Assembly (NCBI GenBank): GCA_003952965.2
Contig: CM025850.1
Location: 27,156,560-27,220,559 of the forward strand
Length of the DNA: 64,000 nucleotides
Direction of reading: 5' to 3'
DNA from: Morella rubra
Taxonomy: Eukaryota; Streptophyta; Magnoliopsida; Fagales; Myricaceae
Under the pieces are notes generated by a model. That model did no database searches. It was not told the DNA's origin and saw only the letters and a list, made by a program, of their open reading frames with translations. Below are positions 38,134-50,394 of this stretch, one piece after another; position 1 is the first letter of the stretch, and each line of letters starts with the position of its first letter. Position numbers and translations under genes: made by a program.

Positions 38134-40569
38134 CTCTCTTACTCTCTCTGAGATACCTCTACTCCTATCCAAGTGGTGCTTTCAAAATGATGGAGGGTTC
38201 TAAGGGAGCTGCTGTTCTTTCTTCACAAGACCTGGGTTGTGATGAGCACTAGAGATATATTTATTGGAAGAGCAGAAGTCAAAGGAGAGACTCCCAATTT
38301 CAATCATCACCTTCCAACTCCCCTTTATTAGCTGAAAGAAGTTTCCGTTCCATATAACAAATCAGCAACAGGAAGCTAATACCTGGTCTCTGCCTTCTCT
38401 CACACAAAGAATCCAAAGTCTGCTTAAATAACGACACACAATTTTTCCATGGAATATAATAGACTATTGCTATGTTTTCCAAGCCATAGGCTATCATAGG
38501 TTTATTATTGTAAACTTGGGGGTCCAATTATTTGCTTCCTTAAAAGTAATTTAGCTTATGTAAGTGTACTAGTACATTGTATGTCAGCACCATAAAGTGG
38601 CTGCTATATGGGTCGCTGTTGCGTGTTTACACGTAAAAGCGTTGTTAACATCATCATTATCTTAATGCCTTAATTTTAAAACCCATAAAATAATTAATTC
38701 TTAAAGTTTAAAATCTATCAAGACTTTAATTTTCGACCACACTTCAAATATGAAAGATTTAAAATTTAGAGACTCATTTGATTTTCGAGCAAAACATAGA
38801 GACTTATTGTTGTGCTAGTTTTTTTTGAAAATCTCACTTTTTTTTTGTTGGATCCTCCTTCCCTTTTAGTGAGGAAAGTCAAGTTTGGGTACCTTGAGAT
38901 TGGTAGATCCGATAAAGAGGAGCCAACCATATAATTGCCTCGTAAATTTGATACAGATTCTTTGGCACGTCCCCACCGCATAACAAGCCTATTTGAAAGA
39001 AACCTAACTCGTAACAATTCAAAAATGGAATGTAAAAGTAGCCATCTTGTTTGTCAGCTCATAGCCTTCAAAATAGTTTGCTTGGCTTTTTAAATAAGAT
39101 TAGTAGTTACATGCGAAGATTGAAGGATAGAAGATTGTAGGATAGAGAGGATGGATATTTATCCCGTCAGGATGGATTTATGTATTTATTATATTACATA
39201 TATATAACATGAATTTAGATGCTACTAATTAAGTATAACAAAATAAATAACTATTAAAAGATGGAATCAAGATCCTTTTTAATTTGATGCATAAATTGGG
39301 ATGATCCAATTCAGAAAGATATATATAGCAAGTGAGTTCTATATAATATTCATTATTATACATATTACTTGCCAAGCAGTAGTTTATAGCATTTAATCAA
39401 TGTTGCACCTTTCTCTTCTAATTAGGTAATCTAATTTGTTTAGTAAATTAGAAAATATCTCAATTTGAGAAAAAAAATTCATAAAAAATGTTTTGTCAAA
39501 CAATTAGCTAATACAAAAAACAGTAGTGGATTTTCTAAATTTAACATACAAGTTAGAAAATTACCTTTATTCAATCACATTTCTATTTTGCTAAGAGAAC
39601 CAGGCTACACATTATTCAAAATTACCCCGACAAAAAAATAAACATTCTAGAACAAAAGTCACTTGTAGCATGGTAAAAGATGATCAAGAGAAGGTAAAAA
39701 AACATCCCGCTCGCGACGTGAATTTCCAACAAGAATAAATGGTGACAGCTTCAATACGAATATGAAAAAGGGGAAAATAATTTACACATTTTGAAGTTTT
39801 TAGAAGAAAATTTGAGAGATTAAATTTTATGGAGTTTGTCAGAAGTTATAAGTAGAAAATTTTAAGGATGGTTGATTGTAGATTATTTTTTTATTAAAGT
39901 GTGTGAAAAATTGTAGATAAAAGATTATTATTATGATGTTTTTATAAAAAAAAACTAACGTAGGAGGAAAAGTATAAAAAATAGATAATTTTATAATTCG
40001 CCAAAGTTCTTGCAATAACAAAAAAACTTCACATCCATCAATCACTCAACGAATTTAATATTATCAGTACAAGCCGGTTAGAGGAGTGGGGCAAACAGCT
40101 TTTTAGTTCTCCTTTCCAAGATCAGGCCTTGCTTCGATAATGATCGTCCACTGGAAAATAAAAACACGTCTACCCACCCAATTTGAGATCATTAAACTCG
40201 TCGATTGAAGCTAATAAGTTATCGATTATATTGAGATTTATATGTTATATCAATTTCACTTCTAATTAGATAATACAATTCGATTAGGATATTCCAGAGC
40301 ATCCTAATCCGCCATAAGATTACTTGATAAACTTGTTGGTCCACTCTATTAATGTTGTACTTCATTCGCGTAAGAGGTTGTTAATTAAGCCAGTCGAATA
40401 CTTATGTGGAATTAAAGGTTTCATTCGAATAAGTCCCAAATCATATGTAGAATCTAAGTAAAATCTAGCTGAGAATTTGCACTATATATATATATATTTT
40501 TTTTTTTTCTAGTTTTTGAGGGGTCGTTTATGGTGGTTTTTGGTGCTTAATTATTTAGAAATTTTAATT
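38134..40569. other. MYB upstream region, left arm
   Basis: It should contain the MYB promoter. Otherwise AT-rich with no gene; small frames at 38300-38527, 38766-39017 and 39839-40045 lack any domain. Confidence 0.45.
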
Positions 40570-40917
40570 AAGGGATAAATAAACTTTATACACTCTAACT
40601 CTTTGCACTCAAATCTATTGTTTTTGTCACATTGCACCCACCAACTTTAGTTCAAACACTTACCCTATTAAAATTTATTTTGATCTCAAAATTACAAATT
40701 TACCCTTGTAAAATAGTCACTTGAAAAAAAAATTATGAGGACAAAATTATCATTTTGATGCAAAAAATTATTTTTTGTCTAAAGGAACTAAAAATTTTAA
40801 GGGAGGATACAGAATGCTTGAAATCAATAATTGATATGCAATGTGACAAAAATAATAGATTTGAGTGTAAAGTGTCAAGATTCCATAATTGGAGATTGTA
40901 AAATGTATTTAACCCTT
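40570..40917. mobile_element. MITE-like fold-back element, left arm
   Basis: The two ends are imperfect inverted repeats: AAGGGATAAATAAACTTTA on the left, and on the opposite strand of the right end AAGGGTTAAATACATTTTAC. Both continue into CACTCAAATCTATT and TTTTTGTCACATTGCA. It is 348 bp long with no coding capacity. Three of the small indels between palindrome arms fall in it. Confidence 0.6.
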
Positions 40918-41050
40918 TCATTAATTGATATGAGTATTCTGCCAAGTTTCGAAGTTATATTCCAACAAGGTCCTCAATATATATCACTAAAGAGGTCAAG
41001 ACCTTAGAGCGTTTATTGTTCTTTGTCCTTGTTGTTACCATGCACACCAA

Positions 41051-41369
41051 TGATAAACAATATACGAAAATTGAAGAGAAAGAGAGAGAGAAAGATAAAG
41101 ATTTAACATGGTTCGGCAATATGCCTACATCCACAGGAGAGAGTGGCCAAAGATTTTACTATCTTGTATCATTCTTAGGTTACATCATAGACTGACTATT
41201 TATAAGAAACCCCATACCCTACATCCCTAAACTTATTTGAACTCAAATACTTAGATAACCAATTAGAACTCAAATATTTAGATATCCTAATAGAACTCAA
41301 ATACTTGGATATCCTATTAGAACTCAACTACTTTGATATCCTAAAAATAGGAGCCATCTTTATCCAACA
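41051..41369 (-). repeat. 3' LTR of the truncated copia element, left arm
   Basis: On the minus strand it starts TGTTGGATAAAGATGG after a purine tract (CCAAAGTGGAGA) and ends TTGTTTATCA. It contains four 27-base tandem units at 41234-41341. It is 13 bases shorter than the right copy in a CT-rich stretch. Confidence 0.8.
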
Positions 41370-42414
41370 ATCTCCACTTTGGCGAATATTGTTCATTAGG
41401 AGAAAATCAAACAAGTTTTCGCCTCCACCTGAAACTGATAGGTTAGGAACACCTCCTCTCTCTAGCACCTGAAAATATTTATCAAGTTCAAGCAATGCTT
41501 GAACTTCTCTGTGATAACTAGCTTAGTTAACATGTCTGCTGCATTCTCAGAGTAATTCACCAAAAGCACCCAACTCTCAGATTATGCTGGTTCTTCGCCA
41601 AATAAATGACACTCTGACTATCACAATGCAACTGAACTTTACCTTGTTGAACGTTCAGCTCCTTGATTAGCCCTATAAGCCACAAAACTTCCTTAGCAGC
41701 CTCAGCGACTGCCATGTACTTTGCCTCAGTTGTGGACAATGCAACAACGGATTGAATCATGGACTTCCAACAAATGGGCCTTCCTGCAAAAGTAAACACA
41801 TAACCTGTGTTCGATCTCCTGCCATCTAAGTCACTAGCATAATCTGCATCCACATATCCCACAACTGACAGATCACTCTGTTGTCTTCCAAACATAATGT
41901 CATAATTTGTAATACCTCTCAAATATCTGAAAATTCACCTGATTACATCCCAATGTTGTCTCCTAAGATTTGCCATATACTTGCTCACCATGCTGACTGC
42001 ATGAGCCAAATCTGGCTTGATACATACCATGGCATACATTAGACACCTCACTACACTGGCATATGCGACCTTTGACTTGTCTTCAGTTTCTTCAACTGTC
42101 TTCAGGCACTGTGAGGTAGACAAACAGAAATGATTCGCTAAAGGTGTACTAACCAGTTTTGCATTTCCCATGCTGAACCTTTCCAACACCTTTTCCATAA
42201 AGCCGACCTGAGATAACCATAATCTCCTGGCATCCCTGTCTCTGCGAATCTTCATCCCAAGAATCTTTTTGGCTGCTCCTAAATCTTTCATGTCGAATTC
42301 TTTACTCAACAAGGAATTCAGCTTGTTGACTTTCTTTATATCTTAGTTGCAATAAGCATATCACCCAATTATGATCATGTAGGAGTCAAATCGCTTATAT
42401 CACTGCCTTGAAGA
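41051..42414 (-). mobile_element. Truncated copia element (RT 3' part, RNase H, 3' LTR), left arm
   Basis: Read on the minus strand: RT end (42312-41935, EFDMKDLGAAKKILGMKI), RNase H (41922-41557, DADYASDLDGRRSNTGYVF and ALSTTEAKYMAVAEAAKE), then the LTR at 41369-41051. Everything upstream of the RT is missing because the palindrome apex cuts the element at TCTTCAA. In this arm one extra A (near 41932) keeps the ancestral frame, with a TGA in place of a Trp codon. Stops and a deletion after KNQHN disable it. Confidence 0.93.
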
Positions 42415-42438
42415 AGTCACTTTTATGGATTAAAGCAA
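42415..42438 (+). other. 24-bp spacer at the palindrome apex
   Basis: It is bounded by TTGAAGA (42408-42414) and TCTTCAA (42439-42445). Read on the plus strand from 42408 it encodes, apart from one extra T, the conserved copia RT motif LKKSLYGLKQS and continues straight into the right arm (RQ, stop for Trp, YKRFDS). It does not continue into the left arm on the minus strand. So the spacer and right arm are the original copia sequence. Confidence 0.93.
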
Positions 42439-43482
42439 TCTTCAAGGCAGTGATATAAGCGATTTGACTCCTACATGATCATAATTGGGTGATATGCTTA
42501 TTGCAACTAAGATATAAAGAAAGTCAACAAGCTGAATTCCTTGTTGAGTAAAGAATTCGACATGAAAGATTTAGGAGCAGCCAAAAAGATTCTTGGGATG
42601 AAGATTCGCAGAGACAGGGATGCCAGGAGATTATGGTTATCTCAGGTCGGCTTTATGGAAAAGGTGTTGGAAAGGTTCAGCATGGGAAATGCAAAACTGG
42701 TTAGTACACCTTTAGCGAATCATTTCTGTTTGTCTACCTCACAGTGCCTGAAGACAGTTGAAGAAACTGAAGACAAGTCAAAGGTCGCATATGCCAGTGT
42801 AGTGAGGTGTCTAATGTATGCCATGGTATGTATCAAGCCAGATTTGGCTCATGCAGTCAGCATGGTGAGCAAGTATATGGCAAATCTTAGGAGACAACAT
42901 TGGGATGTAATCAGGTGATTTTCAGATATTTGAGAGGTATTACAAATTATGACATTATGTTTGGAAGACAACAGAGTGATCTGTCAGTTGTGGGATATGT
43001 GGATGCAGATTATGCTAGTGACTTAGATGGCAGGAGATCGAACACAGGTTATGTGTTTACTTTTGCAGGAAGGCCCATTTGTTGGAAGTCCATGATTCAA
43101 TCCGTTGTTGCATTGTCCACAACTGAGGCAAAGTACATGGCAGTCGCTGAGGCTGCTAAGGAAGTTTTGTGGCTTATAGGGCTAATCAAGGAGCTGAACG
43201 TTCAACAAGGTAAAGTTCAGTTGCATTGTGATAGTCAGAGTGTCATTTATTTGGCGAAGAACCAGCATAATCTGAGAGTTGGGTGCTTTTGGTGAATTAC
43301 TCTGAGAATGCAGCAGACATGTTAACTAAGCTAGTTATCACAGAGAAGTTCAAGCATTGCTTGAACTTGATAAATATTTTCAGGTGCTAGAGAGAGGAGG
43401 TGTTCCTAACCTATCAGTTTCAGGTGGAGGCGAAAACTTGTTTGATTTTCTCCTAATGAACAATATTCGCCAAAGTGGAGAT

Positions 43483-43814
43483 TGTTGGATAAAGATGGCT
43501 CCTATTTTTAGGATATCAAAGTAGTTGAGTTCTAATAGGATATCCAAGTATTTGAGTTCTATTAGGATATCTAAATATTTGAGTTCTAATTGGTTATCTA
43601 AGTATTTGAGTTCAAATAAGTTTAGGGATGTAGGGTATGGGGTTTCTTATAAATAGTCAGTCTATGATGTAACCTAAGAATTATACAAGATAGTAAAATC
43701 TTTGGCCACTCTCTCCTGTGGATGTAGGCATATTGCCGAACCATGTTAAATCTTTATCTTAATTATCTCTCTCCCCTTCTCGCTTTCTCTTCAATTTTCG
43801 TATATTGTTTATCA
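43483..43814 (+). repeat. 3' LTR of the truncated copia element, right arm
   Basis: It starts TGTTGGATAAAGATGG after CCAAAGTGGAGAT, has a TATAAATAG near 43650 and ends TTGTTTATCA. The 3' end was chosen by the CA ending; no partner LTR exists to confirm it. Confidence 0.8.
43511..43618 (+). repeat. Four 27-bp tandem units in the LTR U3
   Basis: Each unit starts GGATATC or GGTTATC and includes a TTGAGTTCTAAT-type core. Units start at 43511, 43538, 43565 and 43592. The same array lies at 41234-41341 on the left arm. Tandem units in U3 often carry the retrotransposon's enhancer sites; that role is inferred. Confidence 0.85.
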
Positions 43815-43947
43815 TTGGTGTGCATGGTAACAACAAGGACAAAGAACAATAAACGCTCTAAGGTCTTGACCTCTTTAGTGATATATATTGAGGACCTTGT
43901 TGGAATATAACTTCGAAACTTGGCAGAATACTCATATCAATTAATGA

Positions 43948-44305
43948 AAGGGTTAAATACATTTTACAATCTCCAATTATGGAATCTTGACACTTTACAC
44001 TCAAATCTATTATTTTTGTCACATTGCATCTATCAATTATTGATTTCAAGCATTCTGTATCCTCCCTTAAAATTTTTAGTTCCTTTAGACAAAAAATAAT
44101 TTTTTGCATCAAAATGATAATTTTGTCCTCATAATTTTTTTTTCAAGTGACTATTTTACAAGGGTAAATTTGTAATTTTGAGATCAAAATAAATTTTAAT
44201 AGGGTGTAAAGTGTTTGAACTTAATAGTTGGTGGGTGCAATGTGACAAAAACAATAGATTTGAGTGCAAAGAGTTAGAGTGTATAAAGTTTATTTATCCC
44301 TTAAT
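43948..44305. mobile_element. MITE-like fold-back element, right arm
   Basis: Mirror of 40570-40917, with inverted ends AAGGGTTAAATACATTTTAC and (opposite strand) AAGGGATAAATAAACTTTA. It is slightly longer than the left copy through indels of 2, 2 and 3 bases. A related sequence is visible near 16205-16330. Confidence 0.6.
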
Positions 44306-46741
44306 TAAAATTTCTAAATAATTAAGCACCAAAAACCACCATAAACGACCCCTCAAAAACTAGAAAAAAAAAAAAATATATATATATATATAGTGCAAAT
44401 TCTCAGCTAGATTTTACTTAGATTCTACATATGATTTGGGACTTATTCGAATGAAACCTTTAATTCCACATAAGTATTCGACTGGCTTAATTAACAACCT
44501 CTTACGCGAATGAAGTACAACATTAATAGAGTGGACCAACAAGTTTATCAAGTAATCTTATGGCGGATTAGGATGCTCTGGAATATCCTAATCGAATTGT
44601 ATTATCTAATTAGAAGTGAAATTGATATAACATATAAATCTCAATATAATCGATAACTTATTAGCTTCAATCGACGAGTTTAATGATCTCAAATTGGGTG
44701 GGTAGACGTGTTTTTATTTTCCAGTGGACGATCATTATCGAAGCAAGGCCTGATCTTGGAAAGGAGAACTAAAAAGCTGTTTGCCCCACTCCTCTAACCG
44801 GCTTGTACTGATAATATTAAATTCGTTGAGTGATTGATGGATGTGAAGTTTTTTTGTTATTGCAAGAACTTTGGCGAATTATAAAATTATCTATTTTTTA
44901 TACTTTTCCTCCTACGTTAGTTTTTTTTTATAAAAACATCATAATAATAATCTTTTATCTACAATTTTTCACACACTTTAATAAAAAAATAATCTACAAT
45001 CAACCATCCTTAAAATTTTCTACTTATAACTTCTGACAAACTCCATAAAATTTAATCTCTCAAATTTTCTTCTAAAAACTTCAAAATGTGTAAATTATTT
45101 TCCCCTTTTTCATATTCGTATTGAAGCTGTCACCATTTATTCTTGTTGGAAATTCACGTCGCGAGCGGGATGTTTTTTTACCTTCTCTTGATCATCTTTT
45201 ACCATGCTACAAGTGACTTTTGTTCTAGAATGTTTATTTTTTTGTCGGGGTAATTTTGAATAATGTGTAGCCTGGTTCTCTTAGCAAAATAGAAATGTGA
45301 TTGAATAAAGGTAATTTTCTAACTTGTATGTTAAATTTAGAAAATCCACTACTGTTTTTTGTATTAGCTAATTGTTTGACAAAACATTTTTTATGAATTT
45401 TTTTTCTCAAATTGAGATATTTTCTAATTTACTAAACAAATTAGATTACCTAATTAGAAGAGAAAGGTGCAACATTGATTAAATGCTATAAACTACTGCT
45501 TGGCAAGTAATATGTATAATAATGAATATTATATAGAACTCACTTGCTATATATATCTTTCTGAATTGGATCATCCCAATTTATGCATCAAATTAAAAAG
45601 GATCTTGATTCCATCTTTTAATAGTTATTTATTTTGTTATACTTAATTAGTAGCATCTAAATTCATGTTATATATATGTAATATAATAAATACATAAATC
45701 CATCCTGACGGGATAAATATCCATCCTCTCTATCCTACAATCTTCTATCCTTCAATCTTCGCATGTAACTACTAATCTTATTTAAAAAGCCAAGCAAACT
45801 ATTTTGAAGGCTATGAGCTGACAAACAAGATGGCTACTTTTACATTCCATTTTTGAATTGTTACGAGTTAGGTTTCTTTCAAATAGGCTTGTTATGCGGT
45901 GGGGACGTGCCAAAGAATCTGTATCAAATTTACGAGGCAATTATATGGTTGGCTCCTCTTTATCGGATCTACCAATCTCAAGGTACCCAAACTTGACTTT
46001 CCTCACTAAAAGGGAAGGAGGATCCAACAAAAAAAAAGTGAGATTTTCAAAAAAAACTAGCACAACAATAAGTCTCTATGTTTTGCTCGAAAATCAAATG
46101 AGTCTCTAAATTTTAAATCTTTCATATTTGAAGTGTGGTCGAAAATTAAAGTCTTGATAGATTTTAAACTTTAAGAATTAATTATTTTATGGGTTTTAAA
46201 ATTAAGGCATTAAGATAATGATGATGTTAACAACGCTTTTACGTGTAAACACGCAACAGCGACCCATATAGCAGCCACTTTATGGTGCTGACATACAATG
46301 TACTAGTACACTTACATAAGCTAAATTACTTTTAAGGAAGCAAATAATTGGACCCCCAAGTTTACAATAATAAACCTATGATAGCCTATGGCTTGGAAAA
46401 CATAGCAATAGTCTATTATATTCCATGGAAAAATTGTGTGTCGTTATTTAAGCAGACTTTGGATTCTTTGTGTGAGAGAAGGCAGAGACCAGGTATTAGC
46501 TTCCTGTTGCTGATTTGTTATATGGAACGGAAACTTCTTTCAGCTAATAAAGGGGAGTTGGAAGGTGATGATTGAAATTGGGAGTCTCTCCTTTGACTTC
46601 TGCTCTTCCAATAAATATATCTCTAGTGCTCATCACAACCCAGGTCTTGTGAAGAAAGAACAGCAGCTCCCTTAGAACCCTCCATCATTTTGAAAGCACC
46701 ACTTGGATAGGAGTAGAGGTATCTCAGAGAGAGTAAGAGAG
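44306..46741. other. MYB upstream region, right arm
   Basis: Mirror of 38134-40569. It begins with an (A)n(TA)n tract that differs by 3 bases from the left. A TATA-like AATAAATATATCTC is at about 46609-46622, upstream of the MYB start. No gene seen. Confidence 0.45.
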
Positions 46742-48195
46742 ATGGGAAGGGCTCCCTGTTGTGACAAGGCGAACGTGAAAAGAGGACCATGGTCACCTGA
46801 AGAAGATGCAAAGCTAAAAGAGTATATAGACAAGTATGGGACTGGTGGGAACTGGATTGCTCTTCCTCAGAAAGCAGGTAAGAATATTTTTTCCATTTTC
46901 CTTGTATTTTGAGTTTAGTAAAAGGTTGGAAGCTGTTCCAAGAGAAATGATACCCTCTTATTGGTTTCTCTTCTCTTAGTTTCTGAAGTAGATCTTGTTA
47001 TTGTATTCATCTTCATGATCAACGGTTTGGTTTCCATCAGGTCTTAAGAGATGTGGGAAAAGCTGCCGGTTGAGATGGCTTAACTATCTCAGACCCAACA
47101 TTAAACATGGTGAATTCTCTGAAGACGAAGATAGAATAATCTGCAGCCTCTTTGCTACCATCGGAAGCAGGTAGCTATAACACTCTCCAACTTATTCCGA
47201 TTTAGATTTTCAAAATTTCCCACCCACTTTCTTGTAAAGTTTGACCATGTTTGATCTGTCTTGTTTTTTTTTCCAACAAAAAGCTAGGAAATTATTTGAA
47301 TTCCTTGAAAATCAATAATATATTCTTCTCCTCTTTTGGGAATTTGGCTGATAATTCTTGTAAAAATATTCAATTTTCGGTTTCCTGTCATTTTTGGGAA
47401 AAAGATTGCTTGCCAGTAGTCAGCTAGAGTTTCAAAAAGGTCAGTCATATTTATTTCTGCAACTGCAGGTGGTCAATAATAGCAGCTCAGTTGCCTGGCA
47501 GGACTGATAATGATATTAAGAACTACTGGAACACCAAGCTTAAGAAGAAACTCATGGGTATATTTCCTCCATCTCAGAGGAAAACTCACCAGCTCAATCT
47601 CTCCACTGTCCTTCAAGCTTCACCATCATCATCGACAGCAACATCTGCCTCATACAAAGGGAGCAACAGTGTTTACTACACCCCAACCAGTTCTTTCACA
47701 GGTCTGGAACCCATTTCATTTACATCAAGTCTTTTGAGCAGCAATTACTCTACAAATGCAGCTCCATTTCTTCAATCCCAAGAGAGTTTTGTGGGTCCGC
47801 CAAAAAGTTACAATCTGAAAGACAATCTGCTCATATTTGGAAGCGAAGCTAGTTGCAGCTCTTCTGATGGAAGTTCTAACAACCACATTAGCCATAGCAA
47901 AGAAAGAGACTACGAATATGGTGGTGGCGCTGGCGCTCCAGCTGAAACTTATGGTGAAGTACAGATGGGTCTGCATAATTGCTTTTACAATGGGGTTGAC
48001 GGAAGCCAGAGGTTCTCGACTTCCAATGGAAGTGATCATGGTAACGGTTTGATTGAAAGGCAAAATGCTATGTGGGGAGGAAGTACATTAGACTATGGCC
48101 TTGAGGAAATTAAGCAGCTGATTAGCAGTACTGGTGATGGAAGCAGCTTTTTGTTTGATGAACATAAGACAGAGGAAAGGCTGTCGTACTACTGA
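46742..48195 (+). CDS. R2R3-MYB transcription factor, MYB36/RAX group, right copy
   Basis: Exons are 46742-46877, 47041-47170 and 47469-48195, giving 330 residues identical to the left copy at 36680-38133. R2 and R3 repeats are complete, including [18 protein letters not shown] and the R3 end [18 protein letters not shown]. The two copies are transcribed away from each other, with starts about 8.6 kb apart across the apex. If the palindrome is real, both copies have intact promoter regions for at least 2.4 kb and could both be expressed. Confidence 0.95.
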
Positions 48196-50394
48196 TGCTG
48201 ACTGTGGGTAAAATCACAAAAGATATGAAGGGAATGGAAGGGATGGGTTTCTACTTTCAAGATTCGACTAAGCAAAAAGGTTAAAGACTCAGATTTGGAC
48301 TCTGCTTTGTGGAATGGGTGAGTGTTCCTGATGGAAACACTTTTCTTGACAGTACATAGAAAAAAAGTTTCCTTCGTGCATTTCTTTTTGGGAAATGATG
48401 TGTGTCAGTTCAGTTAACTGCAGCATTTGGGCATAAATTTCATGGAAACTAGGCAAGCCAGAGCCATCAAATGTAAAAGACAAAAAAAAAAAAAAAAAAA
48501 AAGGAATTTAACTTTCAAGCATGCACAATTACTTCAGTAGTTCTTGTCCCCCTTAATCTTTTTAAATTTGAGCACTCTTGAAGATCTGCGATATGATTTT
48601 ATATGTTACCTCGAATCCGGCAAAGCCGGGCCTGAAGGCCCTGGATTTTTGTCGGTATTGCCTGAGAACAATCATAAAAAAGACTTGATGTTGATCCTAA
48701 TCTCTTTCTAAACACCACTATAATATAATGGAAGGCTAGGCAGTAAAACGATGTCTGACATCTTGTTGGTCTTAAAAATTTCAAGAGGGTCTTTCTGCCG
48801 ATGTTTCTTTCTGCAAACGCAACATGTTTAACTTTGGGATCCAATTTGGTAGCACAGGTTAGGCCATGGAGATTAAAAGAGTCTGAATTGTACACAAGTC
48901 AAATGAAACAAGTTAGCACTAAAGGGGCCGTTGTCCAATTAGTACCACTCGCACACTTCTCCAATGAAAGTTGCTCCTTATTTTGCTTTAAAAAAAATTG
49001 ACACAAGATAGAAACCTTGCAAAAATGAAAAGAAAAAAAAAACTAAAAAAAAACAATAGCTAAACAAATAAACAGAAGGAAGAAGACACATGTGAGCGTG
49101 GATTCCAATAATTGATACTTAGAAAAGGACTTTCGCGGTAATTAGGGGCAGAAGCTGGATTAGAAGATGAATTAGTCAGAAAACAAATCCAACTTGGGAC
49201 AGAGAGTTTATAAAAGGACAAGAAGTCATCTATAATGCAAAATGATAGAGAATCCTCGTGGGAAAAAGCAGTCTCTAGGTCTCCAAAAATATATGGTCCC
49301 AAGATAATGATGCCGCAGCTACTCATTGGTTGATGGGTCTTACTATGGTTTTAGAGATATCTAAAGTACTCAATTTTCTTGGGAGATAGAAGAAAAATCA
49401 AGCTGGTGTTGACGATTAAACCCATTGACCTCTTCTCCATTTTTGTTTGCTTCTCGTGATCAGATTAGACAAATGGGGTCTGCCAGCTAGGGGCATTTAT
49501 ATACAAGATAAAAAAAATATTTTGTCTGGAAGCTATGGGGGATGGATTTGCTGGGAATGTCTTATTCTAGTGGAGTGTAAAAGGTCAAAAGGTCAGGCAC
49601 CTACTGACAATCTAACTTTTTACAAATAGTTTCTTCATAATGCAATCCCTTCTATGTAAAGAGTGCTAGGCTGTGTGGTCTGTATAGCAGATATATAAAA
49701 AGAAACAGAGCAATCAGTGCGAGGCTTTCTACAAGCCTCTCTGTACAGCTAACTTGATTAGATTTGTAAACTGCCTTTAGCTGCCCATCCAATCAATCCC
49801 ATCTTGAGTTTCTATGAGTCATCGCCTTGAAATTCAACTGGTAATGCGATCTCGCTTTTCTTTTTATCAAAATTTAGCAGTGATTTTATTGTCTGCAGAA
49901 CCAACAGAAAACAGGGGAGGAGCGCACCAGAGCAAAGTCCAAACAGAAACCAACAGAAGGTTAAAAAGTTCAATTTTATTGTTGCCACGACGGTGGCTGC
50001 AAGGCCCGCAACATGTGTAAAATGTCGCGACTCGTATACAAAGTCGCAAGAACTTCCACACAAATTGAGCAGTCGTGGGTCTTCTCTCTAAAAATCAAAA
50101 TATAAAATGATGGTTCCTTGTTTTTTTGGTGGAATAATGCATGAGGCTTTCATTATCGTATGGAAACATAGAGCAAAAAAAATTAGAAATACAAGCACAA
50201 TCTACAAATCCAAATAGGTAGACTGCTCTTGAGACGACTAGCGGAACTCAAAAAGAGTCAAAACACTGGAGCGCTCCATGCACGGGATAGATGGAACAAT
50301 CATGGGTCACATTATACAAATATCTTGTCAATATAATTGATCTGTAAAATTCATACAGCTTCTTCTTTTGGTTTCTAAACAATTCATTCTTAAT

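Larger units (their letters stand above)
20880..42414 (+). repeat. Left arm of the giant palindrome
   Basis: The sequence is the reverse complement of 42439-64000. Paired coordinates sum to 84853 at the apex and to 84880 at the window edge; the drift of 27 comes from a few indels. Every mirrored reading frame I compared away from the apex encodes the same peptide. Base 20880 is only where the window ends its partner; the arm may extend further left. By the apex structure this arm is the fold-back copy. Confidence 0.97.
42408..43814 (+). mobile_element. Truncated copia element (RT 3' part, RNase H, 3' LTR), right arm
   Basis: RT sequence starts at LKKSLYGLKQ in the spacer. It has lost the stretch between RFDSYMI and the VDD region, then continues with EFDMKDLGAAKKILGMKI (42541-42918) and RNase H (42900-43295). 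A loss of the H-x-R-T-K segment follows, then AADMLTK-like sequence and the LTR. One A is missing near 42921 compared with the left arm, shifting the frame. The 5' half of the element is absent from both arms. Confidence 0.93.

Noticed and set aside
42415..42438. Spacer as leftover sequencing adapter
   Set aside because: It encodes a stretch of copia reverse transcriptase continuous with the right arm, so it is element sequence. This excludes an undetected adapter as the spacer but does not exclude other fold-back artefacts.
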